From NCBI RefSeq assembly GCF_022343685.1, contig NZ_CP092123.1:992001-1056000 (forward strand): a stretch of 64,000 nucleotides of DNA, written 5' to 3'. Position numbers and translations under genes: made by a program. The notes under the pieces were generated by a model. It did no database searches and had not been told where the DNA came from. It worked only from the letters and a program-made list of their open reading frames with translations. This DNA comes from Marinobacterium sediminicola (GTDB lineage: Bacteria; Pseudomonadota; Gammaproteobacteria; Pseudomonadales; Balneatricaceae). This document shows, piece after piece, positions 27,502 to 36,898 of this stretch; position 1 is the first letter of the stretch; each line of letters starts with the position of its first letter.

Positions 27502-28470
27502 TCAGTTAGAGACGGCCCAGAGATCCGGCAGGCCAGGGTCGGTACGTTCGATCAGGCGCTTGAGCAGCAGTTTCAGCGCCATGGCGTCACCGGGGCCCAG
27601 TGCTTCCACGAGCTCTTCCTCGATTGCCTTGGCCTGAGCGATCTGATGTAGCGAGGCTTCACGGCCATCTGCCGTAAGGCGGTAGCGACCATCCTCGATG
27701 ACAACGTGTCCACCGGTTATCAGTACCTCCATGTCGTTCAGGTCCACGGTGTAGCCGGTGTAGGCGATGTATTCGTTGATGTCGTCGAGAGTCAGGCGGT
27801 CACGAATGCAGAGGACTGACAGGATAAAGAACTGCTCCTGGGCCAGATGTTGCTCATCCAGCAGGCCCTTGAGACGGTTGACCATCTGAAAGTGAGCTCG
27901 GCCGAGCAGATACCCCAGCAGGTCTTCGGTATAGCTGCACTCGGGAGGCGGCTCTGCACGGGTCAGGCGGATCTCTTCTCGGGGCTTGCGGGCGGTGAGG
28001 GCGTATTGACCACTCTGGAATACCAGTGGTGGCAGGTCATTGTGATCGAACCGGAGCACCTCGCCGATGAAGATCAGGTGGTCACCACCGTCATGGATAA
28101 ACGCGGTGCGACATTGAAAACGGGCAGTACAGCCGGGCAGCAATGGGGCGTCCGTCAGGCCGTCATCCAGCTCGATTCCGGCAAACTTGTCCTCGCCACG
28201 TGAGGCAAAGCGTCCCGAAAGCGACTCTTGCTCGACCGAGAGGACATGGACGTTCCAGTGCTTGGTTTCAGTGAAAACGGGCAGACTGTTAGCTGACTTG
28301 GCCAGGCTCCAGAGGACCAGGGGTGGATCCAGAGACACCGAATTGAAGCTGTTGGCGGTAATGCCAACCCTGGTGCCGTCCTGTGCGGTGGCGGTGATGA
28401 TGGTGACACCTGTAGTGAAGGTGCCCAATGCCGCACGAAAGGCTTTGCTGTCGAAATTATTATTAGTCAT
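27502..28470 (-). CDS. Flavin reductase with C-terminal MarR-like domain (HsaB / HPAH C1 type)
   Basis: 322 residues from the ATG at 28470. The first 170 or so form a flavin reductase domain (FRAALGTFTTGVTIITA, GITANSFNSVSLDPPLVLWSL, GRFASRGEDKF). The last 130 look like a winged-helix MarR-type domain (FFILSVLCIRDRLTLDDINEYI through GRYRLTADGREASLHQIAQA). That fusion is known from the C1 component of Acinetobacter 4-hydroxyphenylacetate hydroxylase, where the extra domain binds the aromatic substrate and switches on FMN reduction. Here it probably supplies reduced flavin to the HsaA-like oxygenase at 58012, about 30 kb away. It is the first gene of the lower-pathway operon. Confidence 0.87.
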   Translation of the reverse strand: MTNNNFDSKAFRAALGTFTTGVTIITATAQDGTRVGITANSFNSVSLDPPLVLWSLAKSANSLPVFTETKHWNVHVLSVEQESLSGRFASRGEDKFAGIELDDGLTDAPLLPGCTARFQCRTAFIHDGGDHLIFIGEVLRFDHNDLPPLVFQSGQYALTARKPREEIRLTRAEPPPECSYTEDLLGYLLGRAHFQMVNRLKGLLDEQHLAQEQFFILSVLCIRDRLTLDDINEYIAYTGYTVDLNDMEVLITGGHVVIEDGRYRLTADGREASLHQIAQAKAIEEELVEALGPGDAMALKLLLKRLIERTDPGLPDLWAVSN

Positions 28471-28529
28471 GGTATGCCTCTGCTGGCCGGTGAGTCTCAG
28501 CCGAGTATTGCAGTGGTGACAAGGGGGTT

Positions 28530-28582
28530 CATCGTCTTTATGGACTAAGAGGATGTCGCCGCTGTCGTCCGTCTGGACGAGG
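28530..28582 (+). promoter_or_regulatory. Two copies of the island operator motif in a divergent promoter
   Basis: CATCGTCTTTATGGACTAAG at 28530-28549 and CGTCCGTCTGGACG at 28566-28579 (a perfect palindrome) both fit CGTC-N6-GAC. They lie between the flavin reductase operon (minus) and the aldehyde dehydrogenase gene (plus). Confidence 0.55.
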
Positions 28583-28669
28583 TTTTCAGCCGTATCTAAG
28601 GGTAGTAATGTGGAGGTCATAACAATAAAGACAGCCGCTTGTCCGGCTGAATGAAACAAGGAGAACATA

Positions 28670-30115
28670 ATGGCTGCAGCCGTAACGACCCCCGCCGGCA
28701 TCCATGCCCTTCTGGATGTCCAGCAGCAGGCTTTCAATCGTGAGGGTGCGGTCAGCGCCGAAACCCGCAAGGCACGCATTCAGCAGGTGATCGATCTGCT
28801 GGTCGATCACTGTGATGCCCTTGCCGATGCCATGGGCGCCGATTTCGGTGAAGGAACCTCCGGGGGACGCCCTCGTGCCTTTTCCATCATGAATGATGTT
28901 CTGGGCTCGCTGGGGTCGCTCAAGCATGCCCGTGATCATCTCGAAGAATGGATGAAAGCGGACCCACGTAAACCCTTTGTGCCCTATGACCAGCTGGGTG
29001 GGCAGGCGGAAGTGCTGCATCAGCCCAAGGGCAGTGTGGGGATTATCGGCACCTGGAACGCGCCACTGTTTACGCTGTTCAGCCCGCTGGCCTGCGCGCT
29101 GGCAGCCGGCAACCGTGCGATCCTCAAGCCTTCCGAGGTGGTGCCCCAGACGGCTGCGCTGGTCGCCGAACTGGTCAGTGCTCACCTGGATCCCGAGATC
29201 GTGGGGGTGGCAGTGGGAGATGCCGAAATCGGTGCTGCTTTTGCGTCGTCACCTTTCAATCATCTGGTGTTTACCGGCAGTACCGCCGTAGGGCGCAAGA
29301 TCATGCGTGCGGCCGCGGAGAACCTTGTGCCGGTAACGCTTGAACTGGGGGGCAAATCCCCTGTCATCATGGGGCGCAGTGCCGACCTTGATGATGCCTG
29401 CCGTCGCCTGGCGATTGCCAAGGGTACCAATGGTGGTCAGATCTGCATCAGTCCTGACATTCTCTATGTCCTGGCTGACAAGCTGGAGAGCGTGATCACA
29501 TCACTGAAAGAGCACTTTTGCCAGTTCTACCCAACGGTGGATGACAACCCGGACCTTGTGGCCGCCGTCAATGACAGCCATCTGCAGCGTGTGGAAAGCT
29601 ATCTGACCGATGCCCGTGAGCGTGGTGTACGCATTGAATCCAGCCATCCTGAAGCCTCGGGAACAACTCGCAAGCGTCCTCTTCGTCTGGTGATCAACCC
29701 GCCCGCTGACAGTCTGGTCATGCAGGAAGAAATTTTTGGCTCGGCCTTGGTGGTCAAGCCCTACGAAGAACTCGATCAGGCAATCGAGGATATTCATGGT
29801 CGTGGCAGACCGCTGGCGCTGTATTACTTCGGCTGGGATGCTGATGAGGAGGAGAAGGTACTGAGCAATACCCTGTCCGGTGGCGTGACCGTTAATGATC
29901 TGATGATGCATGCGGCCATGCACGAGGCGCCCTTTGGTGGCGTGGGGGCATCAGGTATGGGGCATTATCACGGTTATGAGGGGTTCCTCGAGTTCAGTCA
30001 TGCTCGAACTGTCTTCCGTGCGCCTCAGTATGATCCGCGAGGGGAATGGGGCATGTTACCGCCGCACCATGATCAATTCGAAGCGATGATGCGGGCCCAG
30101 GTCACCAAGGATTGA
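28670..30115 (+). CDS. Aldehyde dehydrogenase (coniferyl aldehyde dehydrogenase-like)
   Basis: 481 residues of the class 3-like ALDH family. Seen: VGIIGTWNAPLFTLFSPLACALAAGN (Rossmann and proton relay region), VFTGSTAVGRKIM, the general base in VTLELGGKSPVIM, and the catalytic cysteine in TNGGQICISPD. It oxidises an aldehyde to an acid with NAD(P). In the island it may act on a steroid side-chain aldehyde, but the family is broad. It starts a plus-strand pair with the enoyl-CoA hydratase gene ten bases further on. Confidence 0.88.
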   Translation: MAAAVTTPAGIHALLDVQQQAFNREGAVSAETRKARIQQVIDLLVDHCDALADAMGADFGEGTSGGRPRAFSIMNDVLGSLGSLKHARDHLEEWMKADPRKPFVPYDQLGGQAEVLHQPKGSVGIIGTWNAPLFTLFSPLACALAAGNRAILKPSEVVPQTAALVAELVSAHLDPEIVGVAVGDAEIGAAFASSPFNHLVFTGSTAVGRKIMRAAAENLVPVTLELGGKSPVIMGRSADLDDACRRLAIAKGTNGGQICISPDILYVLADKLESVITSLKEHFCQFYPTVDDNPDLVAAVNDSHLQRVESYLTDARERGVRIESSHPEASGTTRKRPLRLVINPPADSLVMQEEIFGSALVVKPYEELDQAIEDIHGRGRPLALYYFGWDADEEEKVLSNTLSGGVTVNDLMMHAAMHEAPFGGVGASGMGHYHGYEGFLEFSHARTVFRAPQYDPRGEWGMLPPHHDQFEAMMRAQVTKD

Positions 30116-30125
30116 GGATATAAGG

Positions 30126-30869
30126 ATGACAACGCTGATTCAGACTCTGGATGCCGGGATTCTAAGGCTGACGCTTAATCGTGCCGACAAGCGGAATGCA
30201 TTTGACCGTGATCTCTATGCCGCCCTGACCGCGGCTTTGAACGCGGCCGATGGCAACCCGGAGGTTCGAGTCGTAGTGCTCGGGGCTGAAGGTGACTGCT
30301 TCAGTGCCGGTAACGATATTGCCGACTTTCTGGCGGAGCCCGAGCAGGGAAGGCGTACCGACCCGCCGCTGAGGCTGTTGCGTGCATTGCGTGCTTGCCG
30401 CAAGCCCCTGGTGGCCCAAGTGAACGGTAAGGCGGTCGGGATTGGAGCTACTCTGTTGCTGCATTGTGATCTGGTGTATGCCAGTGAGCAGGCCGCGCTG
30501 GTATTTCCCTTCGTTGCCCTTGGGCTTTGCCCCGAGGGCGGCAGCACTCAGCTGATCCCGCAGCTGGCCGGGCATGTGAAAGCGTTTGAGTGGCTGGTAT
30601 TGGGGCAGCCCTGCAATGCTCAGGATGCCGCCATGTGCGGTTTGGTTAATGCCGTGTTGCCGGTTGATCAACTGGCCGGGCAGGTCGACAAGGCTGCGTA
30701 CAAGCTGGCGGCACTGGACCCGGACGCGGTGCAGCAGTCCCGACGTCGTCTGCAGCAGGCCTCGGGCGAACAGCTGGACGCTCTCATGCTGGCGGAAATG
30801 GACCTGTTCGAGCAGCTTTTGCAAGGAGAAGCAGCACAACAGGCGTTGCAGGCGTTTGTAAATCGCTGA
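30126..30869 (+). CDS. Enoyl-CoA hydratase/isomerase family protein
   Basis: 247 residues, crotonase fold: LTLNRADKRNAFD, the oxyanion-hole stretch GDCFSAGNDIADF and KAVGIGATLLLHCDLVYA, and one acidic residue in LCPEGGSTQLIPQLAG. Typical hydratases have a second Glu where this protein has Thr (GIGATLL), so a one-Glu isomerase-type chemistry is more likely than hydration. It probably acts on a CoA-activated side chain or ring fragment. A strong terminator follows. Confidence 0.85.
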   Translation: MTTLIQTLDAGILRLTLNRADKRNAFDRDLYAALTAALNAADGNPEVRVVVLGAEGDCFSAGNDIADFLAEPEQGRRTDPPLRLLRALRACRKPLVAQVNGKAVGIGATLLLHCDLVYASEQAALVFPFVALGLCPEGGSTQLIPQLAGHVKAFEWLVLGQPCNAQDAAMCGLVNAVLPVDQLAGQVDKAAYKLAALDPDAVQQSRRRLQQASGEQLDALMLAEMDLFEQLLQGEAAQQALQAFVNR

Positions 30870-30893
30870 ACCTTCTGGCCAGCCTGCATCCGA

Positions 30894-30922
30894 CGGCCGC
30901 TCATCGAGCGGCCGTTTTTGTT
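30894..30922 (+). terminator. Rho-independent terminator
   Basis: CGGCCGCTC pairs with GAGCGGCCG around a three-base loop, followed by TTTTTGTTT. It ends the aldehyde dehydrogenase/enoyl-CoA hydratase unit. Confidence 0.9.
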
Positions 30923-31073
30923 TGTGCAGGACGCCACTTCGGGGGAATGGCTCGTGTATTACACATTCTGAGTGTTCGATCTGGCTGTCGCACACGGATA
31001 GATGCATTGAATGGTGTGCGTCGGGGGATGAACCATTACGCGGTGCTGACAGCGCAAGACAGACGCGGCTGGC

Positions 31074-31099
31074 AAAAAAAACGGCCTCGTGAGAGGCCG
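31074..31099 (-). terminator. Rho-independent terminator after the DUF1302 gene
   Basis: On the minus strand CGGCCTC pairs with GAGGCCG around four bases, followed by an eight-base T run. It ends the DUF1329-DUF1302 operon. Confidence 0.85.
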
Positions 31100-31139
31100 C
31101 AAAATGAAGTGAAGGAACAAACGTTGTATCAGTTCTGCA

Positions 31140-32660
31140 TCAGAATGCGTATTTCACACTCAGAGAGATGTTGTCACGATCTGTCAGCGGCTTCTGTTCG
31201 ACCGGAATGGCCGCGTCAGCGTCACCCATGTAGGTCAGGTAGTTCAGGCCGACCTGAACACCGGTACGGTGGGTGAAGTCTGCACCGATGCTGAAGCGGT
31301 GATCACCCTCACCACCGACACCGCCGGTGATGGTGCGACCGCTGAGCTGGTGCGAGTAGGCCATGGGCACACTCAGATCCCAGTTCTCGGTGAAGCCCGG
31401 GTAGCTCAGTGTCAGGCTGCTCGAGAAGGCCAGGCCGTGACCGGAGTAGTAGAAGTCATCCGTTTCGCTACCCGGAACGCCGTTGATGCCACGCGCTTCA
31501 ACATCCATGATATCGACGTAAGAGAGCTCGGCCACCAGTGTGGTGGTATCGGCCAGCCATGAACGACCAAAGTTGACCAGGGCATTCACGTTGGTCTGCA
31601 TGATGTCTGCCCGGGTTGCAGAGGGCAGCGGGCTGCCGAAGAAGCTGGTATTAACCAGTACCGGGGCACCCTTCTTGTAGGTGATTTCACCCGCAACCGA
31701 CGCCATGCCGAGGCTGGTGGTCATGGTCGCGCCATACAGCTCGATATCATCGAAATAACGAACGTTGTAATCGGCACTGAAGTCCGGGTTAATGGTGACT
31801 TCAGTCAACGGAATACGGTCATGATAGTTGAGGTAGTACAGGCCCCACTCGGTTTCCAGACTGGTGCGGAAACGGGTACCGATACCCCACTGACCAAATT
31901 CATCCGGCTCGATATTGCGGCCGCGTGAGCCGAAGAAACAAGGGGCCCCCGGGGGTGCGCTCAAACAGGTTGCGCCCTTGCCGACCGCTTCACTGGTGCT
32001 CAGGTAGCTGCCGGGCTCAGGCACCTGAACCGGGTGCCAGTTATACTGGGCATGCGCCATGATGGACCAGTTCGGATTGACTTCCAGCTGCATGGAGATC
32101 TGGTCTTCCGGCAGCAGGATATCCTTGACCTCTACGCCCGGGATACCGGCCTTGGTGCCGTCTGACGGACCCTGAGCCAGTGACATGCTGGGCATGAACA
32201 GGGCTTCGCCCCAGGCGACTACGTGCTTGCCCAGACGCAGGTCGAGGAAGCTGCCGTTGTCAAACTCAAAGCTGGTATAACCGTACAGGTCCAGCAGGCG
32301 GGTGTAGCCTCCGTGGTATTTCTCCGCATCATCGCTGAACTTGTCATCATCCTGATAGACATCGTCATAGAAGGTACTGGCTGACATCACCAGGCCGGAG
32401 TTGCCCTTGTGCAGGCGACCTTCCATCAGCAGGCCAACGCGGTTGTTGATCAGGTCGCCCTGGTCAAAATTGCCATTGCCGCTACTGGTCAGGGTGTCGT
32501 CCCGGTCATCCACTCGAACGCCCAGACCGTAGCTCAGGGTGCCTTTCCAGTCCAGGGTAACGCCGTTACCCATATCAATGCTTTCACCTGCATGGGCCTG
32601 AGTAGTGATACCTGCGGCCAGAACAGCGAGGGCCAACAGGTTCGGTTTGAATGCTGTCAT
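31140..32660 (-). CDS. DUF1302 outer-membrane-type protein
   Basis: 506 residues with a signal peptide ending Ala-His-Ala near residue 24. The mature part is rich in Asp/Asn/Gly turns and alternating strands and ends in Val-Lys-Tyr-Ala-Phe, as beta-barrels do. Family-type wording includes GVTLDWKGTLSYGLGVRV, NRVGLLMEGRL, LRLGKHVVAWGEALF and LPEDQISMQLEVNPNWS. DUF1302 and DUF1329 proteins travel together with RND/MMPL and YCF48-like genes in clusters for steroids and other hydrophobic compounds, and are thought to help uptake or export across the outer membrane. It is the second gene after the DUF1329 gene. Confidence 0.9.
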   Translation of the reverse strand: MTAFKPNLLALAVLAAGITTQAHAGESIDMGNGVTLDWKGTLSYGLGVRVDDRDDTLTSSGNGNFDQGDLINNRVGLLMEGRLHKGNSGLVMSASTFYDDVYQDDDKFSDDAEKYHGGYTRLLDLYGYTSFEFDNGSFLDLRLGKHVVAWGEALFMPSMSLAQGPSDGTKAGIPGVEVKDILLPEDQISMQLEVNPNWSIMAHAQYNWHPVQVPEPGSYLSTSEAVGKGATCLSAPPGAPCFFGSRGRNIEPDEFGQWGIGTRFRTSLETEWGLYYLNYHDRIPLTEVTINPDFSADYNVRYFDDIELYGATMTTSLGMASVAGEITYKKGAPVLVNTSFFGSPLPSATRADIMQTNVNALVNFGRSWLADTTTLVAELSYVDIMDVEARGINGVPGSETDDFYYSGHGLAFSSSLTLSYPGFTENWDLSVPMAYSHQLSGRTITGGVGGEGDHRFSIGADFTHRTGVQVGLNYLTYMGDADAAIPVEQKPLTDRDNISLSVKYAF

Positions 32661-32679
32661 GACTATATTTCCTCGCTAT

Positions 32680-34071
32680 TTAGTGAGCGCGACGACGCAG
32701 CGCGGCGGGTGTGAAATCTTCAGGGTCCAGGCCACCAGCGTTCAGGATCGGGCCCTTTTCCAGATCCTGGAACAGGTTGTAGGCCACGTAGCCGCCTGTT
32801 GTCAGGTCATGGTAGAAGCTGGTGCCGGCGTGCCATGCACTCATGTCATAGGCGTAGTAGTAGTTCAGCAGCGCATGGTTAACCAGCTCGCCACGGGTAT
32901 CGTAGTAATCGCTCATGACGCCATGCCAAGTGTCTTCATCGATGAACAGTACGCGCTTGCCGTACTTGTGACGGTGGGTCTCTTTCAGCGTGCCTTCCAG
33001 CACCCAGACGCGGCGCAGTTCGTAACGCATCAGGTCAGGGTTGGCGTGGTTCGGGGTCAGCAGCTGATCGTAGGACACGCCTTCTTCGTGGATACGGTAG
33101 GCGTTGGCCGGGACGTAGATTTCACGCTTGCCCTTGAGCTCCCAGTTGTATCGTTCCGGAGAGCCGTTCATCAGGCGGTCCTGGTCGATGGTCATCTTGC
33201 CGGAAGTACCTGCAGCCGGAGTATCAAAGCCGTATTCAGGCAGCTGGCGCACACGGCGGGTACCCGGGTTATAGGTCCAGGCCAGACGCTGGCCCTGAGC
33301 AAAGTTCATCGGCTCGATGGAAACGGTACGCTTGCCCTTGTCACGGGTCGGCAGCAAGGTGCCGGTGTCACTGTAGGCCATGATGTCGCCGATCGGCTTA
33401 CCGATCAGGTCCGGCAGCGTGATGACGTTCAGCGTTGAGTTGAAGGTACGGCCCCAGGTGATCTCACCGCTGGTGTTCACATCGGCCAGGTCACGTTGTT
33501 CCATGACTTCAGTGAAGGCGCGGTACGGGTAGTTGTGATTGGCAAGTACCTGCATCGCCTGGTTTTCACCGGAGGGGATCGGGAAGGGTACCGGGCCCAT
33601 ATAGCCCTTGAAGCCCATACCGCCATCTACCAGCTGTGCTTCAACGGCGTTTTTCTTGGCGACTTCGCAGACATTGTCCGGATAGCGGAAGTCACGACGT
33701 CCCTGGTATACCGGAATGCGGAACGTATCCGGGAAACGCTTGAACAGTGCGATCTGGCCTTCTGTCAGGTTGTCCTTGTACTGTTCCCAGTTCTGACCGG
33801 TAATCTGAAACTGTGGCTTGTCTTCGGGATAAGGATCAATGGGGTGTTGACCCACATTGGGGGTGTACTCGATGCCTGGCGGGGTACCGAGCCATTTGCC
33901 GGAGAAGGCTGGAATGGTTCCTGCTTCGTTACCGGCGGCGATGCCACCCATGCAAGTCAGTTCATTACCCAGCTTTGACGCCTCTTGCGGCGTAACGCTG
34001 GCATAAGCGGATGCGGACAGGGCTAATGCGATAGAAGCTGCGAGCGGCTTCCACAGTTGCTGCTTTCTCAT
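32680..34071 (-). CDS. DUF1329 periplasmic/outer-membrane-associated protein
   Basis: 463 residues, signal peptide ending Ala-Tyr-Ala at about residue 24. Family features: GNELTCMGGIAAGNEAGTIPAFSG, YPDNVCEVAKKNAVEAQ, RVRQLPEYGFDTPAAGTSG, ERYNWELKGKREIYVPANAYR, RYELRRVWVLEGTLKETHRHKYGKRVLFIDEDTW. The fold is LolB/LolA-like in related entries as I recall, which would suit carriage of a hydrophobic molecule. It pairs with the DUF1302 gene 19 bases downstream and has an island motif about 120 bases upstream. Confidence 0.9.
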   Translation of the reverse strand: MRKQQLWKPLAASIALALSASAYASVTPQEASKLGNELTCMGGIAAGNEAGTIPAFSGKWLGTPPGIEYTPNVGQHPIDPYPEDKPQFQITGQNWEQYKDNLTEGQIALFKRFPDTFRIPVYQGRRDFRYPDNVCEVAKKNAVEAQLVDGGMGFKGYMGPVPFPIPSGENQAMQVLANHNYPYRAFTEVMEQRDLADVNTSGEITWGRTFNSTLNVITLPDLIGKPIGDIMAYSDTGTLLPTRDKGKRTVSIEPMNFAQGQRLAWTYNPGTRRVRQLPEYGFDTPAAGTSGKMTIDQDRLMNGSPERYNWELKGKREIYVPANAYRIHEEGVSYDQLLTPNHANPDLMRYELRRVWVLEGTLKETHRHKYGKRVLFIDEDTWHGVMSDYYDTRGELVNHALLNYYYAYDMSAWHAGTSFYHDLTTGGYVAYNLFQDLEKGPILNAGGLDPEDFTPAALRRRAH

Positions 34072-34187
34072 CTTGCCTCCAGATGTGAACCCAAGCTGTC
34101 AGCCATAATCGGGATTGTGTCTGCAGTGGGTGGCAGTGGGTTTTATTGTTGTTGTCCGCTGATTGTTCTGGAGTTGGCTGGATAAAA

Positions 34188-34207
34188 AATCGTCTAAAAA
34201 GACTAGT
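34188..34207 (+). promoter_or_regulatory. Island operator motif upstream of the DUF1329 operon
   Basis: AATCGTCTAAAAAGACTAGT fits ATCGTC-N6-GACTA. It lies about 120 bases upstream of the DUF1329 start codon (minus strand); the central GTC..GAC is palindromic, so its orientation is not decisive. Confidence 0.55.
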
Positions 34208-34231
34208 CGTGTTGAGTGGCTGGCAAATGGC

Positions 34232-34265
34232 AAAAAAAAACGGCCCGGAAGCTGCTCTCGGGCCG
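34232..34265 (-). terminator. Rho-independent terminator after the Rieske oxygenase gene
   Basis: On the minus strand CGGCCCG pairs with CGGGCCG, followed by a nine-base T run. Confidence 0.9.
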
Positions 34266-34292
34266 TTTTCAGGTCATGAATGACGGGAATTA

Positions 34293-35387
34293 TCAGCGCT
34301 GAGTGTAGGGTTCTGCGCCGTTGGGTACATATACGCCTTCACACTTGTCGAGGAATTCGGCGCTGCGCTCACGCGGGTTGTAAAACTGCTTGTACCAGAT
34401 GCGGGCCTTCATGAACGGACCGTCACTCGGGATGAACATGCCGTTCAGGCAGGGTGCCTTGTTGGTCCAGACTTCGAAGTCCTGTGCAAACGCCAGACGG
34501 CTGGCAAGCTGGAACTGGGCGGCGGCGATCTCGTCTTCAACGGTGGCTTTGGCATTGCCATTCGGTGATTTCACCAGCAGGGCGTGCCAGACGTGGACGC
34601 TGCCGTCTTCGATCGGTGTATGGTTGATCATGAGGATCGACTCGTAGTAACCGGTCAGGTGTGAAATCAAAACGCCCGGGCCATGGTACTTGGTGATGGT
34701 GTGCAGGATCGGGCTGACACCGTCATCACCGACCAGCGTACGGTGCGGACCACACTGGCGCTGGATGGCGTGATGGCCTTTGAACTCGTTTTCATAGCGC
34801 TGCACGGTGGAGCCATGAATGGGGCTCAGGTGGCCATAGTCGCAGATGTTATCAACTACTTCCTGAGGGTGCTGTTTCAGCTCGCCCAAGTCGTCCCACT
34901 TCCACTGTACCCATGCTTCATCATCCCACTCAGGCAGGCTCGGGCATTCCCATTCCGGCTCGCCGCCCTCAGGGTCGTGCCATATCCAGATGGCACCCAG
35001 GCTTTCTTTTACGGTCCAGGACTTCACGCAGACGGTCTTGGGAATGGCACCGTCGTGATAGGGAATGTCGTCACACTCGCCTTTGTCGTTGAAGCGCCAG
35101 GCGTGATAGGGACAGCGGATGCTGTCGCCTTCGATGTTGGTGCCACCGCCGTCGATGATGACATAGGACGTGTCATTCGGTGCCGCAAGATGGGTTTTCA
35201 TGTGCGGACAGTAGGCGTCAAGCAGTACCACCTTGCCAGTGGCGCGGCCCCGGTAAAGGGCGAAATCACGACCGAAGAAGCGAACGGCCAGCGGCTTGTG
35301 AGTGTTGATCTGATCGGAAGTTGCGATCATGAACCAGCCACGGGGGAACGTGAAATCTCCGAGCCGGTAGTCCTGGGATGTTGCCAT
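34293..35387 (-). CDS. kshA: Rieske oxygenase, 3-ketosteroid 9-alpha-hydroxylase (KshA)-like
   Basis: 364 residues from the ATG at 35387 with a good GGAG. The Rieske 2Fe-2S motif is Cys60-Pro-His62 and Cys92-Pro-Tyr-His95. The mononuclear iron site is VVDNICDYGHLSPIHG, with Asp183 bridging and His186/His191 as ligands. The size and the single-subunit architecture fit KshA, which hydroxylates C9 of 3-ketosteroids and so opens ring B together with 1,2-dehydrogenation. A KshB-like reductase is encoded at 59252. Another Rieske steroid or terpene hydroxylase is possible, since I cannot score the substrate pocket. Confidence 0.78.
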   Translation of the reverse strand: MATSQDYRLGDFTFPRGWFMIATSDQINTHKPLAVRFFGRDFALYRGRATGKVVLLDAYCPHMKTHLAAPNDTSYVIIDGGGTNIEGDSIRCPYHAWRFNDKGECDDIPYHDGAIPKTVCVKSWTVKESLGAIWIWHDPEGGEPEWECPSLPEWDDEAWVQWKWDDLGELKQHPQEVVDNICDYGHLSPIHGSTVQRYENEFKGHHAIQRQCGPHRTLVGDDGVSPILHTITKYHGPGVLISHLTGYYESILMINHTPIEDGSVHVWHALLVKSPNGNAKATVEDEIAAAQFQLASRLAFAQDFEVWTNKAPCLNGMFIPSDGPFMKARIWYKQFYNPRERSAEFLDKCEGVYVPNGAEPYTQR

Positions 35388-35450
35388 GGGGAAACTCCTT
35401 GATCTTGTTGTTATTACCCGTTCGATTCTGAATTTCGGTTCCGAACGGGA

Positions 35451-35473
35451 CATACCCTGTTTGGACGATATGG
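35451..35473 (-). promoter_or_regulatory. Degenerate island operator motif upstream of kshA-like gene
   Basis: On the minus strand ATCGTCCAAACAGGGTATG fits the motif apart from GGGT for GACT. It lies about 65 bases before the start codon. Just beside it CCCGTTCG and CGAACGGG (35417-35450) form a spaced inverted repeat. Confidence 0.4.
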
Positions 35474-35506
35474 ATTCCAGCGCCTGATCTGCGTCAATAG
35501 AGAAGA

Positions 35507-36838
35507 TCAGTTCAGGCTGGCATCCAATTGCTCAAGGCGACGCTGATAGGGTTTGATCGCCAGGGCATAGAGAACAGCGGTTACCAGCAATAGGCAGAGT
35601 ACGGTGACCAGCGCCCAGCGCAGTCCATCCGGCCCCATCGTGCGGGTGTATACATCACTCAGCGTGCCTGAAATGAAGGGGCCGAGGCCTGCGCCAATCA
35701 ATGTCATGAACAGGTTGACGAAAGCGGCCCCCATGGCGCGCTGCGAGCTGGTTAGCAGGTGGCTGACAGCGGCAAAGGTGAGGGTAGGCCACCAGCTCTG
35801 GAAAAAGGCGAAGCCGGCGCAGAACAACATCGCGTAGGGGACGTTGAACGGGCCCATGCTGAAGCTGGAAGTCTGTGGCCAGAGCAGGAAGGCAATGCCC
35901 ATCGGCAGGCTGATCAGAATGCCCAGCATCGGCAGGGCGATCTGCCAGCGGGTGTCACGGCGAATCAGGCGGTCACACAGCCAGCCACAGAACAGGGTGC
36001 CCAGAACCGCAAACAGGCCGCTGGAGATACCGAACAGGAAACCGGCATGCGCCAGAGGCATTTCGTACGTGCGCAGCAGGAAAGTGGGGGCCCAGATGCC
36101 AAAGCCGTAGCCCACCACACCGGTCAGCGCGACGCCGAAGCACAGCAGAACGAATGCGCGTACCTTGAAGATGCTTTTGATTTGCGGAGCGGCCTTGATA
36201 TTGCGGGCAGCTTCAGCCTGGCGCCGCTCTTCGGCGCTGTCGAATACCCCTCGGCCCGGGTCACGGGTGAAGAACCAGAGCGTGGCGGCAATGGCCACAC
36301 CGGGGATGCCGAAGACCAGAAAGGTGGTGCGCCAACCGTAGGTCTGGGCGATATAGCCGCCGACGACCATCGCAATCAGGATGCCCAGCTGTGGTCCCAG
36401 CATGAAAATGCTCATTGCCATTGAGCGGCGCGACTTGGGATAGAGGTCCGCGACCATGGAAACGGAGGGTGCCATGCCGCCGGCCTCGCCAACGGCGACA
36501 GTCATACGTGCGATCAGCAGCTGCCAAAAGCTGGATGCCATGCCGCATGCCATGGTGGCGATGCTCCAGAGACCGCAGCAGATGGAGATCATTTTGCGGC
36601 GGTCGGCGCCTCGGTCAACCATGCGGCCCAGCGGAATACCAAGAATGCCGTAGAGAACTGCAAACGCCAGGCCGGTCAGCAGTCCCATCATCGTATCAGA
36701 GGCGCCGAATTCCTGTTTGATTGGTTCAATTACGATCGCGATGACGTTACGGTCGATAAAAGAGAACACGTACACCAGGGCCAGCAAGACCAGTGTAAAG
36801 TGGCTCCTGACCGTCACTTTGGGTGGCATGATCGACAT
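35507..36838 (-). CDS. MFS transporter (spinster-like), second paralogue
   Basis: 443 residues with about 12 membrane segments; motif A is GIPLGRMVDRGADRRKMISI. It shares wording with the carrier at 22539-23876 (FIDRNVIAIVIEPIKQEFGASDTMMGLLTG against FIGRQIMAVMIEPIKQEFNASDTAMGLVSG, shown here in part). Two paralogous carriers in one island suggest different steroids or import and export. It is divergent from the metallo-hydrolase gene, with an island motif between them. Confidence 0.88.
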   Translation of the reverse strand: MSIMPPKVTVRSHFTLVLLALVYVFSFIDRNVIAIVIEPIKQEFGASDTMMGLLTGLAFAVLYGILGIPLGRMVDRGADRRKMISICCGLWSIATMACGMASSFWQLLIARMTVAVGEAGGMAPSVSMVADLYPKSRRSMAMSIFMLGPQLGILIAMVVGGYIAQTYGWRTTFLVFGIPGVAIAATLWFFTRDPGRGVFDSAEERRQAEAARNIKAAPQIKSIFKVRAFVLLCFGVALTGVVGYGFGIWAPTFLLRTYEMPLAHAGFLFGISSGLFAVLGTLFCGWLCDRLIRRDTRWQIALPMLGILISLPMGIAFLLWPQTSSFSMGPFNVPYAMLFCAGFAFFQSWWPTLTFAAVSHLLTSSQRAMGAAFVNLFMTLIGAGLGPFISGTLSDVYTRTMGPDGLRWALVTVLCLLLVTAVLYALAIKPYQRRLEQLDASLN

Positions 36839-36898
36839 GGCGAACTCCGCTTGGATTTATTGTTGTTGGTGACAACTTACCTGACTGCCAGACAGCAG

